This document shows, in pieces, positions 10,010 to 22,400 of a stretch of DNA of 64,000 nt (positions are counted from its first letter, which is position 1; each line of letters begins with the position of its first letter). The stretch comes from Schizochytrium sp. TIO01 (taxonomy: Eukaryota > Sar > Bigyra > Thraustochytrida > Thraustochytriidae). A program made the position numbers and the translations under genes. The notes under the pieces were generated by a model that saw only the letters and a program-made list of their open reading frames with translations, was not told the DNA's origin and ran no database searches. The DNA lies in the NCBI GenBank assembly GCA_004764695.1, contig SMSO01000031.1:2279048-2343047 (forward strand). The letters run 5' to 3'.

Positions 10010-12064
10010 ATGATGGACTACAAAATGCGCACGCCTCCGCGCAATAACAAGGAGAACATGCGTGATAGCAATGCTTCGACCCCGCAAAAGACAACCCCGC
10101 TCTCTGGAAAGCAAGAGATTTTGTACCTGCAAAAGGTTGAGGCTGCGGAGCGTATGCGTGAAGAGAAGGAGCGCCTTCGTGAAGAGAAAAAGCGCCGGCA
10201 GGAAGAATTCTTGAGAAAGACAGCTCAACGTCGCAAAAAAATGGAGGCTCAGCTCGAGGCCAGGCGCTCTGCAACCCGCCACGCGAACAACATTGCCCAT
10301 GCCAAGAAGGAAATGGAGATCGCTGACCTTCGCTGGTCGCTTGAGCAGGAGCGTCTTCACCGTATTGATCGAGTTGAGGAGCACCGCAAGAAGCACAAGC
10401 ACGAAGAAAAGCTCAAGGCTCGCCAGCGTTATGTTCGAAGTGAGGCAGAAGACCGTCAGCGAATGATTGAGGAAGAGGAGCGCCGTGTTTTTAGATTTCA
10501 GCTTGTTGAGGACATGGAGCACGCTCGTCTCGTCAAGGAAATGCAACGCATGGAAATGATGGAGGAGCATGCTCTCCGAGCTCACTTTCGTAATGAAGCT
10601 CGTCGCCATGCAGAGGAGCAGCAAGCCGAGGCTGACCGTCTTGCAAAAGAATCCCGTGAGCTTGATGAGGCGGCATATTACGATGTGCAGGACTATCTTC
10701 GCGATGAAAAGGCCCGTCGCCGTCAATCCGTGGCCTTTCGTTTGGCTGAAGCCTCTGAGTGGAAAGATCGTCAAGATCAAAAGCGCATGCTTGACCAAAT
10801 CCTCGAACGCCAGGATCGCGAGGCCGAAGTTGCCGCGTATGGTGACATGAAGCGTTATCTGGCGACTGAGAAGAGTACTCGCCGTCAGTCTTTGCAAGAA
10901 TTCTTGCAGCAGGAATCTGACACTCGTCGTCTTGAGGCTCTCGATCGTGAGGAGGCTGGTACCGAGAGCGTCGCAGAGTCGCAGAAGTATGAAGCTGCCA
11001 TGGACCACCAACGCAGACTCACTATTGCCAATCAGGTGTACATGGACGAATACCGCAAGCGTCTTATGGAGCCCCCTTCTGATGACGAAGAGGAGGAGAA
11101 AGAAACCGAGGTTGACCCAGCTCTTCTCTATGCACAAAACGAGATTCGTTCAGCCATGAGAATGGAGCGTCAGCTTGCAGCGGAGCTGAAGAACAAACAC
11201 GCAGTCAACGAGCAGAAGCTTGAGGAATACCGCCAGGCAATTTCAGAAAAGTACTTTCTATGCGAAGATCCTGGAATTTCAGTCATCACTGAAGAGGAGA
11301 GGAAGCGTCGTGCCTCCGTGAGCAGCCGTGCTTCTCTCGGAAGCATTGAGGGCCTTCCAGCTCCACCAGAGATGGCTCCCGTACTCCCACCTCGCCCTAA
11401 GATGCCTGTATCAGCTAAAGAAGAGTCACAACATTTCCCTCAGGAGTACGGATCTAAACATTCACAACAGCAGATCGAGCAACCTGAGGCCCTTGAAAAG
11501 CCTCGCCAAAAGCCTTCGCAGCAATCAAAGCAGAAGCCTCATCAGCAGAAGCAGCAACTAACGGAACAGCAACCAAAGCAGCAGCAGCAGCAGGAACAGC
11601 AGCAGCAGCAGCAGGAACAACAACAAAAATCACAACAGCAGATTCCTATGCAGCAGCCCCAACCTTGGTTACAACACGCATATCATTTGGAGCCAATTCC
11701 TCAACCACCTCAGCTACCGCAACGGAAGCAAAACCTTAAGGTTGAGCGTGACCTGCGGGAGGTCGCTGCTCAGTCTGCAAAGGAGAAGATCAAGCAGCAG
11801 CCACGTCACGTCGAGTTTGCAGCAGATGATGAGGACGAGGATGATAACATTGAGCGTAAAGCAACAAAGCCTTCTGCTCGTCCAAACTCAGGCTTTGACT
11901 ACAAGCCCAAGAAATCCAAGCAAGAGGTTCTCTCAGACATGCTTAAGAAACAAGCTGAGAACTTGAAGAAGGGAAAGCAATCCCTTCACAAACACACCAA
12001 GTCGATGCACAACTATCTGCGCAAAATTTCTGTACAATTTCGTGACCGCCGCGCTCTGCACTAA
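10010..12064 (+). CDS. Coiled-coil, polyQ protein with repeated R-R-Q-S sites
   Basis: A 684-aa protein from the double ATG at 10010. The frame is open upstream but without another ATG. Residues about 35-420 are an almost unbroken, highly charged Arg/Glu/Lys helix typical of long coiled coils or single alpha-helices of cytoskeletal, ciliary or centrosomal proteins. Inside it a unit ending in R-R-Q-S-hydrophobic occurs twice, 54 residues apart (S240 and S294). A third PKA-type site, R-R-A-S, is at S436. An acidic patch (D/E run near 363-372), a proline-rich P-P-E-M/P-P-R-P segment (about 450-465) and a Q-rich tract (about 520-545, with runs of five to six Gln) follow. The C-terminus is basic (K-K-S-K-Q-E, S-L-H-K-H) and may bind acidic partners. 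I do not recognise an orthologue. Cytoskeletal or basal-body association is inference from composition only. Confidence 0.85.
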   Translation: MMDYKMRTPPRNNKENMRDSNASTPQKTTPLSGKQEILYLQKVEAAERMREEKERLREEKKRRQEEFLRKTAQRRKKMEAQLEARRSATRHANNIAHAKKEMEIADLRWSLEQERLHRIDRVEEHRKKHKHEEKLKARQRYVRSEAEDRQRMIEEEERRVFRFQLVEDMEHARLVKEMQRMEMMEEHALRAHFRNEARRHAEEQQAEADRLAKESRELDEAAYYDVQDYLRDEKARRRQSVAFRLAEASEWKDRQDQKRMLDQILERQDREAEVAAYGDMKRYLATEKSTRRQSLQEFLQQESDTRRLEALDREEAGTESVAESQKYEAAMDHQRRLTIANQVYMDEYRKRLMEPPSDDEEEEKETEVDPALLYAQNEIRSAMRMERQLAAELKNKHAVNEQKLEEYRQAISEKYFLCEDPGISVITEEERKRRASVSSRASLGSIEGLPAPPEMAPVLPPRPKMPVSAKEESQHFPQEYGSKHSQQQIEQPEALEKPRQKPSQQSKQKPHQQKQQLTEQQPKQQQQQEQQQQQQEQQQKSQQQIPMQQPQPWLQHAYHLEPIPQPPQLPQRKQNLKVERDLREVAAQSAKEKIKQQPRHVEFAADDEDEDDNIERKATKPSARPNSGFDYKPKKSKQEVLSDMLKKQAENLKKGKQSLHKHTKSMHNYLRKISVQFRDRRALH
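11563..11650 (+). repeat. CAG/CAA polyglutamine-coding tract
   Basis: Mixed CAG/CAA codons encode a Gln-rich run interrupted by Glu and Lys within the coiled-coil gene. CAG dominates in the middle part, so the tract could expand or contract, while CAA interruptions are denser toward its 3' end. Confidence 0.85.
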
Positions 12065-12932
12065 TAGCTCTCAAACTTGAACCATTTCCGCGAGCATTGA
12101 AAACAACGCACACTAACGCAATATTTGGTTTTTACTAGAAACAAACCTTCTTATAATCTGATTTTAACTCTTTTTCCATTTGTCGTCTTGACTTTTCACG
12201 ATCGAAGTCTATTTGGTTGATGCTTTCTTGTTCTTCTAAGCACAAACGGATTAACCAAGTAAGAAGTCTTTCCATGATAAACGGTCTTGCAGATCACGGA
12301 TGTTTAGTATGTATGTGCACAGTAGTTCTGCAGGAGCACTCTTAATGTGATACTGTGAGGAAAAAATTAAGATTGCATCAAATTTATGGACTTCACCAAA
12401 CGTTTGTATCACGAGATTTGGTGTGGTAGATAAGTTCCGTGTTCTCAGGATAAGCATCTCTATAGCTTGAAAATGTCGTTCGACTTTGCAGTTAAACAAT
12501 TAAAAGTTGAAACAGATTGTGCAAGATGTTGTGTTGTATTAGATTACAAAAAAATATCACCCCACCCTTCGCATGGAGTTTGATGTTGTATTTATGCAAC
12601 AAGGAGGATTTTTCCTTACAGTGTTGATTCATATGTTGCCTAAATTCATCTTTGGAGATTGCCGTGCTGCAAATGGTACCAAGAAGCTCGAATGAAGAAG
12701 GATCGTGTAGAGGGGATGGGGGTGCATATGGAATGCAGAAGAAGGGGAAAGGAGGTTAAAAAAGAAAACCAATTTCTCGAGGGAGTAGACGAAAAAGAAG
12801 ATGGAGTTTGATGGGTGTCCACATATGTTTATGATTGGCATGATCCATGCGATCCTGTTGTGATTGTATAGAATTAAAAGCTCAAGGCTGGACTCTACAA
12901 TTTTGCTTCCGGTTTTTAAAGCATTTGTTTAT
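12065..12932. other. Convergent 3' intergenic region
   Basis: 868 bp between two converging genes, AT-rich, presumably both 3' UTRs. No ORF, RNA gene or repeat of note. Confidence 0.6.
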
Positions 12933-15038
12933 TTATTCCTGCTTTACATCGGAACTTTGAGCAGAAGTTGATGGGGCGTCGCTAGTACCAGAGCTTACAA
13001 CCAGAGCAGCCTTATTACCAGTCCTCGGGCGTGGTCCATCAGTTCCCCATATCTGAATAGCGCGCTTAATAGCAGCATCGGCCACAGGCGGAACAGCGCC
13101 ATACGATTTATTTTGCAAGAGCTCCTCGATTTTGGACACAACTTGGGCCTGGTCTCGTGTCATCCATGATTCGTAGCCAACAACTCGTTTCAGCTGCTTA
13201 TCAATGGCACGACTAGGGCGCTGAATTCCTGCATAGACACAGACGTCGCAAACAGCACGCAGTTCCTTGCGGATAAAAATCTTAGCAATTGTGAGCAGGG
13301 TGGCCATTTCGCCAGGCTTCCAACGGCCTTGCTGGAAGGGCCCATGAGTTTGCATGCGGCGACGGCGCTTACCCTTGCGTAGAGCTTCGACTGCTTCAAG
13401 CGCTTCCATCTCCAACGACTTTCGTGGTGCCACGGTTCCTGTTGTTCCTGTTGCTCTAGCATTGTTGTTCATAGTAGGTAGCCCATGAGATGGCAAATGT
13501 GCAAAAGTCTCGCGTCCACGTTTGTTCGAGTTGGTCGTGGTTGCAGCTGGACTTTGCATCGCCACGATTGAGCTCGGGTATTCCACTTTAATTGCAGCAC
13601 TGGGTTGCGGGTGCATGATCGCAACATGCTGTTGTTGCTGTGTAAAGCCAGAAGACGGTGATACTGGTGGTGATGCCTCCATAGCTGCAGGTAATTGAGG
13701 AGTACTGTCCACGCCAACAATCGTCGAGGAGGGAGACACGCAGGGGGCTAATCCCACAGTTCTCTCATCGGTCTCGCCAGACCGAACCTCAGATTTGATA
13801 TCGTGTCTAGGGTTGCTCAGATGCTGAAGCTGGAGCTGGCGGTGGCGAGCTTCGCGTAGCGCAGCAGCACGTTGAATTCTCTGCATCGTTGGGGAATGCG
13901 GTGGCGAGGATGACGACGACGAAGAAGAAGATGAAGACGATGATATTGGAACGGTGGAAGATGCAGGCAGTGCCGGGGGGGAGGATGACCTGTGGAAGGA
14001 ATCGTCTTCCATGCTAATTTGTTGCTGAGGTTGCTCCGGGTGGGAGTGCACGGGCAGGGTCCTTCCAGTGGCGTAGGTGTAGGCGCCTGCGGAGATGTCC
14101 TCGTAGCCAATGTACGGGACATTTGATTCTTGAGTTTGTGCGGCATGTCGGTGGAAAGTGCCGGCCGGTGGAGGTTCACGTCGTTGGGGGTGAGGATCCC
14201 TGCCATGCTTGTAGGAAGGCGAGGAGTAATGCTGGCGAGGGGGCTGGTACGAACTGCGTGGGTGCTCATCCCAATTAGGCTCTGCACTTGCGCTTGGATT
14301 GGGAGAGGATGTTTGATTTTCATGGTACATGTATGAAGAAGGATTGCTGACAACTGTGTCATAGTTGTGAAAAAGCTCACGGCTCTGGTCAGCAGCACTA
14401 GGGTAGTATGATGCAACTATGTGTTGTTGGGGGTGCTGATGGCTGTGAGGATGCAAAAGTTGGTGCCGCGGGTTACGGGAAAATCGTGGCTGAGGATAGT
14501 TCTGCTGATTCCGATGAGTGTCATGACGTGCTGAACTACTAGGATATTCATGTTCCTCTGGCGCAAACTCCTGCACTGGTGTAGGTGGGTGGTGATACTC
14601 GTCCCGAGATGGATGTGGTGGTTGCTGTGGTGGTTTAGCATCGTATTGAGGTTGAACCTGTTGCTCTCCCGGTTGATCTTCTTGGAGGTCAAATGCATAG
14701 AGCATCCAGTCCATGTCTGGGGGATCATCATTGTTCTGCTGTTGCTGTTGCTGGTGGTGATCTTGGTTGTCCATACGGTAGATGTGGGCTTGTGGAGAAC
14801 CGGAGGAAGGGAATGAGCACGATTCTTTAGGCGCTGAGTCAACAAAAAACCCCGAAGAAGGCGAAAAGACCGCCTCTTCTTCGTCGCTGCTGTCGTAGAA
14901 GTTTGTTGTGGTGGTGGTGGAGAGAATATCGTCGCACTCGAGTCCAGGGCAGGTCTTTTGGTAGGCAAAACCGTCTATTCCTTCGGTCTCCGCCGTAAGC
15001 TGATGTTTTTGCGTGCACTCATAAGCGAGAATGGACAT
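12933..15038 (-). CDS. Low-complexity nuclear protein, transcription-factor-like
   Basis: A 701-aa protein from the first ATG at 15038; the frame extends 60 nt further but only from a non-ATG codon. Residues 1-120 are acidic, with a run of Thr, an SDEEE patch and an acidic-aromatic segment D-M-D-W-M-L-Y-A-F-D-L (about 108-118) that resembles transactivation motifs. A long His/Pro/Gln/Ser-rich region follows, with a polyQ run (96-101) and a polySer run (encoded near 13907-13945). The C-terminal 150 residues are ordered in composition: a basic G-K-R-R-R-R-M stretch (about 552) that could be a nuclear signal, then Q-G-R-W-K-P-G-E, leading into predicted helices with several Arg and paired Cys (C-D-V-C), vaguely like a Myb/SANT-type or other small helical DNA-binding domain. 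No family can be named with confidence. The nuclear regulator role is inferred from architecture. Confidence 0.8.
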   Translation of the reverse strand: MSILAYECTQKHQLTAETEGIDGFAYQKTCPGLECDDILSTTTTTNFYDSSDEEEAVFSPSSGFFVDSAPKESCSFPSSGSPQAHIYRMDNQDHHQQQQQQNNDDPPDMDWMLYAFDLQEDQPGEQQVQPQYDAKPPQQPPHPSRDEYHHPPTPVQEFAPEEHEYPSSSARHDTHRNQQNYPQPRFSRNPRHQLLHPHSHQHPQQHIVASYYPSAADQSRELFHNYDTVVSNPSSYMYHENQTSSPNPSASAEPNWDEHPRSSYQPPRQHYSSPSYKHGRDPHPQRREPPPAGTFHRHAAQTQESNVPYIGYEDISAGAYTYATGRTLPVHSHPEQPQQQISMEDDSFHRSSSPPALPASSTVPISSSSSSSSSSSSSPPHSPTMQRIQRAAALREARHRQLQLQHLSNPRHDIKSEVRSGETDERTVGLAPCVSPSSTIVGVDSTPQLPAAMEASPPVSPSSGFTQQQQHVAIMHPQPSAAIKVEYPSSIVAMQSPAATTTNSNKRGRETFAHLPSHGLPTMNNNARATGTTGTVAPRKSLEMEALEAVEALRKGKRRRRMQTHGPFQQGRWKPGEMATLLTIAKIFIRKELRAVCDVCVYAGIQRPSRAIDKQLKRVVGYESWMTRDQAQVVSKIEELLQNKSYGAVPPVADAAIKRAIQIWGTDGPRPRTGNKAALVVSSGTSDAPSTSAQSSDVKQE

Positions 15039-16900
15039 ACAGCCAAATTTGGGGCCTCCAAATTTGGGGGCGCACAACAAACGGGCTCGTGAGGCCAAGC
15101 CTTGCCGCTACTGCCTATGCAGGTGTACTTGTGTTTGGTTTGTGTGGTTTATGACCAGTATGCACCGCGTGCTCCACCTTTGCTGGTGGTTATTCGCACG
15201 TCGGCCTGGTCAGATCAGGTTTGCTACCCAGAACAACCTAAGCTGAGTCCCGTTTGGGATTTGTTTTGATATTTGGCCCGCGTCCTGTTCTGCTAAGATC
15301 AATCACCGACTTGCCACAGGGAAAAACGGGAACAAAACAAAATCAATTCAAACTAGCAATCACTCTTCTTCAGCTCGTGTGAGCGTGCGAGGGAGCGTGT
15401 CTGGGACGGAGTTTGAGCTTTATGCTTGCTTGTTTATCTGTATAGAGCCTCGGCTAGCTATCAGCAAGCAAGGCCCGATTGAGTGACTGGGTGGTAGGCG
15501 AATAATCAGTTTCTGAAAACCAAAGCTACAACGAATGTGGCCGAGGAGCCTGTGTCAATTTTGTTTTACTCTGTCCTGTTTCGTGCGTTGTTTATTGATC
15601 TATTTATCTTTTAACCGTTCTTCCTCCTCGCCGTTACTGGAAGGAAGACGATGTCCAGGCTAAATGTAAGACCACTCTAAAACAAGACAAACCGATTAAA
15701 AAAACAAATCAACACTCACTCACTCAGCAGGCTGGCAGACAAGTGAACGAGGCGATCGGTCAGCAATACTGCTGCCAAGTCAGCTGTCTGTGTGTGGCGG
15801 AGGCCTCGTAACACTCAGATGGCAGCAGTAGCAACAACAATAACAACAAACAACAACAACTATAGCTACAACTTCAACTGTGACAACAGCGCACGACAAG
15901 TACTATGACAAGTGTTCTCCTCCTCTCTTTGTCTTTCTTTGTTTCTCTCTCTCACTCTGCTTCTTTCTCTCTTCCCTTCGAACTATTTTGTTCTTCCTTT
16001 ATAGCAGAAAACTAAAACAAAGTTAACGCGACAAATGAGAAAAAGAAAAACAAAAGAGAGAGATAAAACACTCGACCTGTTCGCGAGACACGTTGCTTGT
16101 ACGTGTATCTTCTCAAGGTTCTCGCTTAATCTCTCCACAAACTCTGTCTTTGTACCACTCTACAGGCAGTGAGCTTCTACTCGTACAAAGGACTACTGCA
16201 GTCAATGTTACCAGTGATGGGCGTTTTCCCTTAGTGATGCTCAATACGGCACTCGGGTTGCGGGCCTAAGTTGTGCCCTGCTCTGTACCTTTATTTCGTC
16301 GCTGCCGCTCGATGCTTACTCTTCTGATTGTCGCAAGGTGGTAGAGCTAGGCTCTCTTGAGGTTGGAATCAGCAGGTCTGTGCAACTGATTCAGACTTTG
16401 CTGAGCTTAAGCTTGAAAGAACTATCTTTGTCGTAGGTGATGCGATGAGTTCTGCTCACCTCACGCTGCAGGTGCTTTGTGCTACCAAGTTGAGCAACTG
16501 AGCAACGGAGCAAGCAATCAAGCTAAGGAAGAAAATAGATGCCCGATCACACAGTTGATTGGTGCTAGTATTCTCTCTCCTGTCTCCTTCGTGGCCTCGT
16601 CGAGAGTTGTTGCAGTCACCTGCACGCAGAGTTGTGCTGTGCGATGGCAAATCGGGACTGCTTCTTCTGTTGTTCTTGCTCGTTTGTGGGTTCTGAACGG
16701 AGCTACGGGCGGCTACGACAAAACCGGGTCTGGTGCTCGACAAAGAGCGAACCTGGGTGGTGGCTAAAAGCGACTCCGAAGTAGTTTGGCTGTCTCTAGA
16801 TCTCGTGTGTTTCAATATTTGCTCGATTGATTGCTCTGGGTCTGTTGTTTGCTGATTGTTCGTCTCCCCATTTTATTTTTGTTCTTATGCTTATTTTGTT
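15039..16900. other. Intergenic, 5' flank of the minus-strand gene
   Basis: Mixed-composition DNA with a pyrimidine-rich stretch (about 15916-15985) and AAC/CAA-rich stretches (15830-15875). The open frames on both strands here are short, lack ATG or overlap each other. Nothing supported as a gene. Confidence 0.5.
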
Positions 16901-17317
16901 AAAAACGTTTTTAAACAAACACTTAATAAAATAAATGGTTTTCTATTATTTCTATCTTTTAAAATACTACTAGTAGTGCAATGAGTTGTTGGAACTAAGC
17001 CAAGCTTCCAAACCTCTTTTTAAAAAGTGATTTTAAAAAAACATTTGTTTTCATTCAGAATGCTTTCAAAATCCAAACAGACAAAGTGAATATTATCGAC
17101 ACGGTGGGTTCCAAACTGCAGAAAAGGATGCAGGGGAAAAGTTCACATAAATTCATCTAAATAAATGTGAAACGAGCTTTTCCTTTGGGTAGCATGAGTC
17201 AGAAACCTACTCCTTTTTGCCGTATCACATATTACCCCCAAGATGGTAAGAGTCGCAGAGTTTTAAAAATATAAATAGTACAGCGTCTTCTTCTTCTTCT
17301 TCTTCTTCTAAAAAGAA

Positions 17318-17373
<56 letters not shown>

Positions 17374-20300
17374 AACTTTGTTACAAATGTTAAAATGAAT
17401 GTTATGAGAGTGAAGGTCGCCCACTTCTTTTGCCAATCCACGCACTTGTCTCCATTTTTTCTTCTTTATAAATTTAAGTTTCTTCATTTCATAATCGTAG
17501 ACAGTCCTAGACCATAACATAAATTCACAATATGCAACAACAAAAGGTTTCCAGGCATAAAATGGCCTTCGTAGGCTCCTCAAGATCAAGACTCGGTACA
17601 GGAAATGACCATACGGCCATGCCTACGACCACTTATGACGATCGCTACGCAATCAGGTTGAACCAGCCAGCAGTTTTCTGGAGTAGACAACCATACAAAA
17701 TCAACAAATTTGTAGAAACTATGAAGCTTTTGTTTTGTTTTGTTTTTGCTTTTAAAATAAGTTTTTAAGGCCTCTTGATGAAAATAATATAATTAAAAAA
17801 AATAGTGAATAGGAAAGGTAAAGAAAGGTATTCCCGACAACCCAGAAAGACAAGTTTTCCAGAGCTCTTGTACATGTCGGGCTATATTCATTCACGGCTC
17901 TCCCCGGTTCGTCTTTTCCCCTCGAGACTCTAAGCGCTAAGTGTTCGCGCAGTTCTGCCTGCCTCTGCTGACTTTGTTGCCGCTGCCATGAGCCCCATGA
18001 TCGATTGGCGCTGCGTTTGCGCTGTCTCGCTCGATCTGCCTTGAGAGATACCAGCGTGAAGGAGAGACAATGGACGAAAACCACGAATGCCAACAGTAGT
18101 AGTACCTTCTACTACTAGCCAAAATAGGTAGGTACCTACTCTCAGAGTCGGTCGAGAACCATTCAGATCGAGGTGCGTGGAGTTGAGAAAGAATGTCAGT
18201 TTTGATCATTCATCATCACTAGAGCGGAAGTGGCTGGCTAAACTATGTCATGAAGAAGATGGTGCAATGCCGAATGGAGGCTTGGATGGTGGACACGGCC
18301 TCTTTGCCGAAGTACTCGACGGTGTTGGAAAATTTGCTCCGCTACGGACTGTTTGTCTTTATTTAGTAGTAGTACATTTTCTTTCACATTTTTCTTTCAA
18401 AATTGTGTTTAAATTTAAGCACACTATTTTACAGTAAGTACCCTACTTTAGAATGACTTGTTGAAGTGAGGTGTTTGAGTTTTGTACAAGTAAGACGCTT
18501 TATACGAATAACTTCTGTGTTCTGTTATTACAGAGTCTGAATATTCTTTCAAGTGCATTTGTCATTCTAGTATTTAGTGCTTTCCAGGCGTCGGAGGTGT
18601 TTGCTTTCGCTACTCCAGTTTCGAGATACATGATCGTGGACTCCTCCACGAATCCCTCTATCTATAAGGAATGGTGTTTGTGGCATACAACATCTGCGTT
18701 ATCTAGACAACAAAATACTTGGTTTTGGGGCAACTGAAGAAACCTACAAAAGTATGTCACCAAAGTATTACGTGTAGAACAAGTTGCGAAGCACAAGATG
18801 CAAAGCAAGGGGATTTGATGATTTCTGCTCTTAGAGGATATGCAATTAACGGCAAGTTTTCGTGGACCCTAAATAACTGATGATGCAAACAAAAGAATGA
18901 AAGTGTGACACTTCGAAACTCACAGTCCTATTATTTAAATGCAATTACTTGGCAAGCAAAAGGTCGTAGTGAGGTTGCTTATTTACAATTTGAGCAACTG
19001 GCACTCACTTGCAGGGACAATTTGCAGAAGACATTAGAAACTTGAGCTGTGTTTCTGGAAACCTTTTCTGGTTGATAGGACTTTTAATTCGCTGAGGAAA
19101 AAGCTTGTTTTCCTAAAAGGCCCAATTGCTCCCGTTTCACATACGCAAACCAAAACATTGTTCACTCTATATCGTACGTAGGTTAATGCAGAGATACTCC
19201 CAATGTCTCGAGGGTATTCCTATACATGGTCTGGGTCCACCTTTCAAAATTGTGGAGATAGGCTTGGGTCTCAACAACAATTTCGATGTAGTGATGAATT
19301 CGCTCGATATTATTATTTTATCTTTTGATGCCCTCTAGAAGCTAAACACATACAGAAACGTGTCTTCTCATGACCCACCAAATAGTTATCGACGAGTATT
19401 CTTTCATCTTATTCTTGTAAGTAATCTAGAACTGTAACTTCTATATATTGATGTACTTGGACTGCTAGTCTTTCTGGAAAACTGAGCTGTAACTACTTTG
19501 ACTGCCAGCAATTTACTGGTGCAGAGTGCTTAGCGTTGGCGGGAAATAGCTGGCTTATTAATCAAGAGTTCCTAACTTTATTATTAGTAATACACCTTGA
19601 AATCATTGATGCGGAGTAATGCCTTGGAAGAGAAAGGGTTGTGGAAGCTGGCTTAGCCACACGAAGCATCAAAGAGGAAGAGGATGACGACCTCGGCAGA
19701 CTGAGGTGAATGCTGAAAATGCCAGCATAAGTATGAACTGAGACTGTCCAGGAGATGCTAGCTCTTGAAAATCATGACTTTTTATAGCTCGTTCTCTTAT
19801 ATAGTAAGTACAACCAGATGCGTCTTTCAGTTGTATAGCGGTTTTCAAACTCCTCTTCTGTCATTGTTGGGAAGAAGTCCTTTCGGAGCAGCTCTAGAAT
19901 GATCAATAATTTGAAGCGACAGAAATAGGTTTAATCTTTTTTCTTTCTATAGCGATGCCTGAAAAGAGATAGATAGATATCACCAAAACTTTATTACAAA
20001 ACATACCCATATTTTTTTTTTCAGTGAACAAATCAAAGACGCAGGCAGGCGACGCCCGGACTGTTTTTTCTTTAGTCGCTATTTTTTTTAAATTCACTTT
20101 TAATTTTTGGAAATGAACGTTCTTTTCTTTATATATAGATTATTTTTTTAATTAAAATATTCTTTGCATTTGACATTTCTGAAATGTTTCAATGTTGGAT
20201 TTAATTACGTCAATACCAAAATAGTTATGACAGGGTGATCGACAACCTGGCGGCTACTTAGATAGTTCGGAACATATAAAGCGAAAGAGTGGCACAGGTG

Positions 20301-22400
20301 AGCCATGCAATATGCGATTTTTGATATTTAGCAATTGACAAAATTCGTGAATTATCTCAACACTCATACAATACTTTGTACATCAAGAAACTAATCTACT
20401 CGAGAGGAATTATTGCTTGTTAGGGCCGTAGCTTAAGGTAAAATATGAAAAAAGTAGCTAGTAGTCTTAAACTTATCTCCCATATAATACTATCAAGAAT
20501 TCATCCAGAAGTTGATTTTCCTTCTTCTTTTAAACATGCAGTAAATTATTACTAGTATATGAGATTACAGCAGGGTGCAACAACATAGTCACATGTATAA
20601 ACTCATTGCAGTCTACAGCGCAATGACCTGTGCAGAACTAAGCTCAATGTATAAGAGTCTCACTGTTCTTGTAGTGTTATTGCTTGAATACACTCACAAA
20701 GTTGTGACCACAATTCAGAACATACTTCGGAAATAGAATGCGTATGTTTGATGCCAATATGACAATCAATTTGTCTGCCAAAACTATAAGAGATAGTCGA
20801 AAATACTTCTTAGCTTGAGATGGTTAAGAACAGTGTTCTATAGGTATTTAATTGTATATATGTATCATGATTCAGGACAATAGTGTCCAAACAAAAGCGT
20901 CCATACGAATATTATCTTTTAGCACATCTCATGTTAAGAGATAACAGAAATTGTTATGAAAACTAGCGTTGCTAAGGGATTTGTAAGTATGATAATTAGA
21001 AAGGGGTCGAACGGAAACGACCGTAGGCTACTTCTATCAAGAGAACTAAGATAAAATATGTTTAAAATTCACGATGATGACCTCGCAACGATTTTATTAT
21101 CAAAAAATCTATTAATACTACTTCAAGACTAGAAGAGTCAAGCTATAGTTCATCTGATAACTGAAGAAATGTTAAAATGCAAGGGCAAGTCCATAATATT
21201 TAGCCAATAATGTTGGTTTTTTAATATTATTGCTCTTTATTTCTGTGAAAAAGCCATACATGATCAAATACTGCATTGATTGGAGTTCTGGTAAAATGTC
21301 TTTAAAATGTCTTTGGAGATATAACGTGATAATTGAAGAATGAGAGGATTTTTTTTTAAATCGATCAAATACTATATTGAAGTTAAATATAAAAATGACT
21401 AGCAAGAGGTTTCTTTGAAACCATATTTGAGATACGCTTAGAACCAGTAGGACATCGCCATCCACCAATTCCTCGGGTTGTCCTATGCTTTAAAACCATA
21501 GTAAGGGATACGTAATATCAGATTATGCAGAGTACGAAAACACAGATACTAGACCAAAATCAGCCCAGAGCAGCGTCATCTATTTTCAGCATTTGCCTAA
21601 ATGTCCACTGATATTAAATTTCATTGTACAAGGAATTTTCGTGGAAAAGAGGGTATCAATAGAATCAAAGATTTTGCTCTTGAGGAGTAGAACAAGAAGC
21701 GATATCTAGTACCTCAACATTTTATAATTAAAAAAGAAAAAGAAAAAAAAGATAGTATAATTTATTAAAAGTGTATACATATTGAAAAGCTAAAAGTCGA
21801 CCATGTTTCATTTACATTCATTCACATTATTTTGCTTTTCGGTACTCCTTTTTTAAAATGAGATGTTAATTACTACAATAAATTACTAATGAACCTTTGG
21901 CCCATCAACACGCTTCAATCCAGACCTGCTTGTGGTATGGCCTTTCTATCTCGATACAGGCTGGTATCATCAGATATAAATAGCAAATAGACAAAGTTCT
22001 ATACCCTCAGGTCACTACGGATTACCCTTTGCATAGCAACCTCTTCCCCAGCTTGATTACAGGGGGCTTCTGGATTCTTCTTCTTTCTTTCGGCAACGCG
22101 CTCGGTTCCTGCAGCGAGGCTGCGAAAAATGAGGAAGTTCAAGTATAGAAAATAACTACCCATATAAGTACACCAATATGGATGGAAGCTGCGCTCCATC
22201 ATGAGTTTGAATAGCCTATCTACTACTATATCTACAGAGTGAAACTCGATTTGCCAAAATATAGAAACTGAGAATTTTGTCTTAGTTTGGAAGACATGTA
22301 GGTTAAAAACATTTAATTTATTTTTTTATTTTGTTTTTAAAAATTTATTCTAAACTTTTATCTTCATTATGGTGTAAAACAACCAACCTTCAATCATGAT
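16901..22400. other. AT-rich gene-free core
   Basis: About 5.5 kb of strongly AT-rich DNA dense in stops on all frames, with A/T homopolymers and only tiny open frames. A 78-codon ATG frame at 17532 has no recognisable content. I find no RT, integrase or transposase motif, no rRNA-like block and no tRNA. Confidence 0.55.
17286..17376. repeat. (CTT)n followed by (GAAA)n
   Basis: Eight CTT units (17286-17309) stand directly before about 15 GAAA units (17315-17375). This is a pyrimidine tract followed by a purine tract on the same strand, so the two halves can partly fold back on each other. Confidence 0.95.

Noticed and set aside
9899-11137. 412-codon minus-strand frame
   Set aside because: Antisense shadow of the charged coiled-coil gene; its Leu/Phe-rich translation is what reverse-reading Glu/Lys/Arg codons gives.
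17532-17768. 78-codon plus-strand ATG frame
   Set aside because: Lies at the edge of a microsatellite in AT-rich DNA, with a Phe/Lys-rich tail from poly-T/A; no recognisable content.
8075-20250. Shared 14-mer ATGACAGGGTGATC at about 8078 and about 20227
   Set aside because: A few identical 14-mers are expected by chance in 64 kb, and the flanking similarity is weak.
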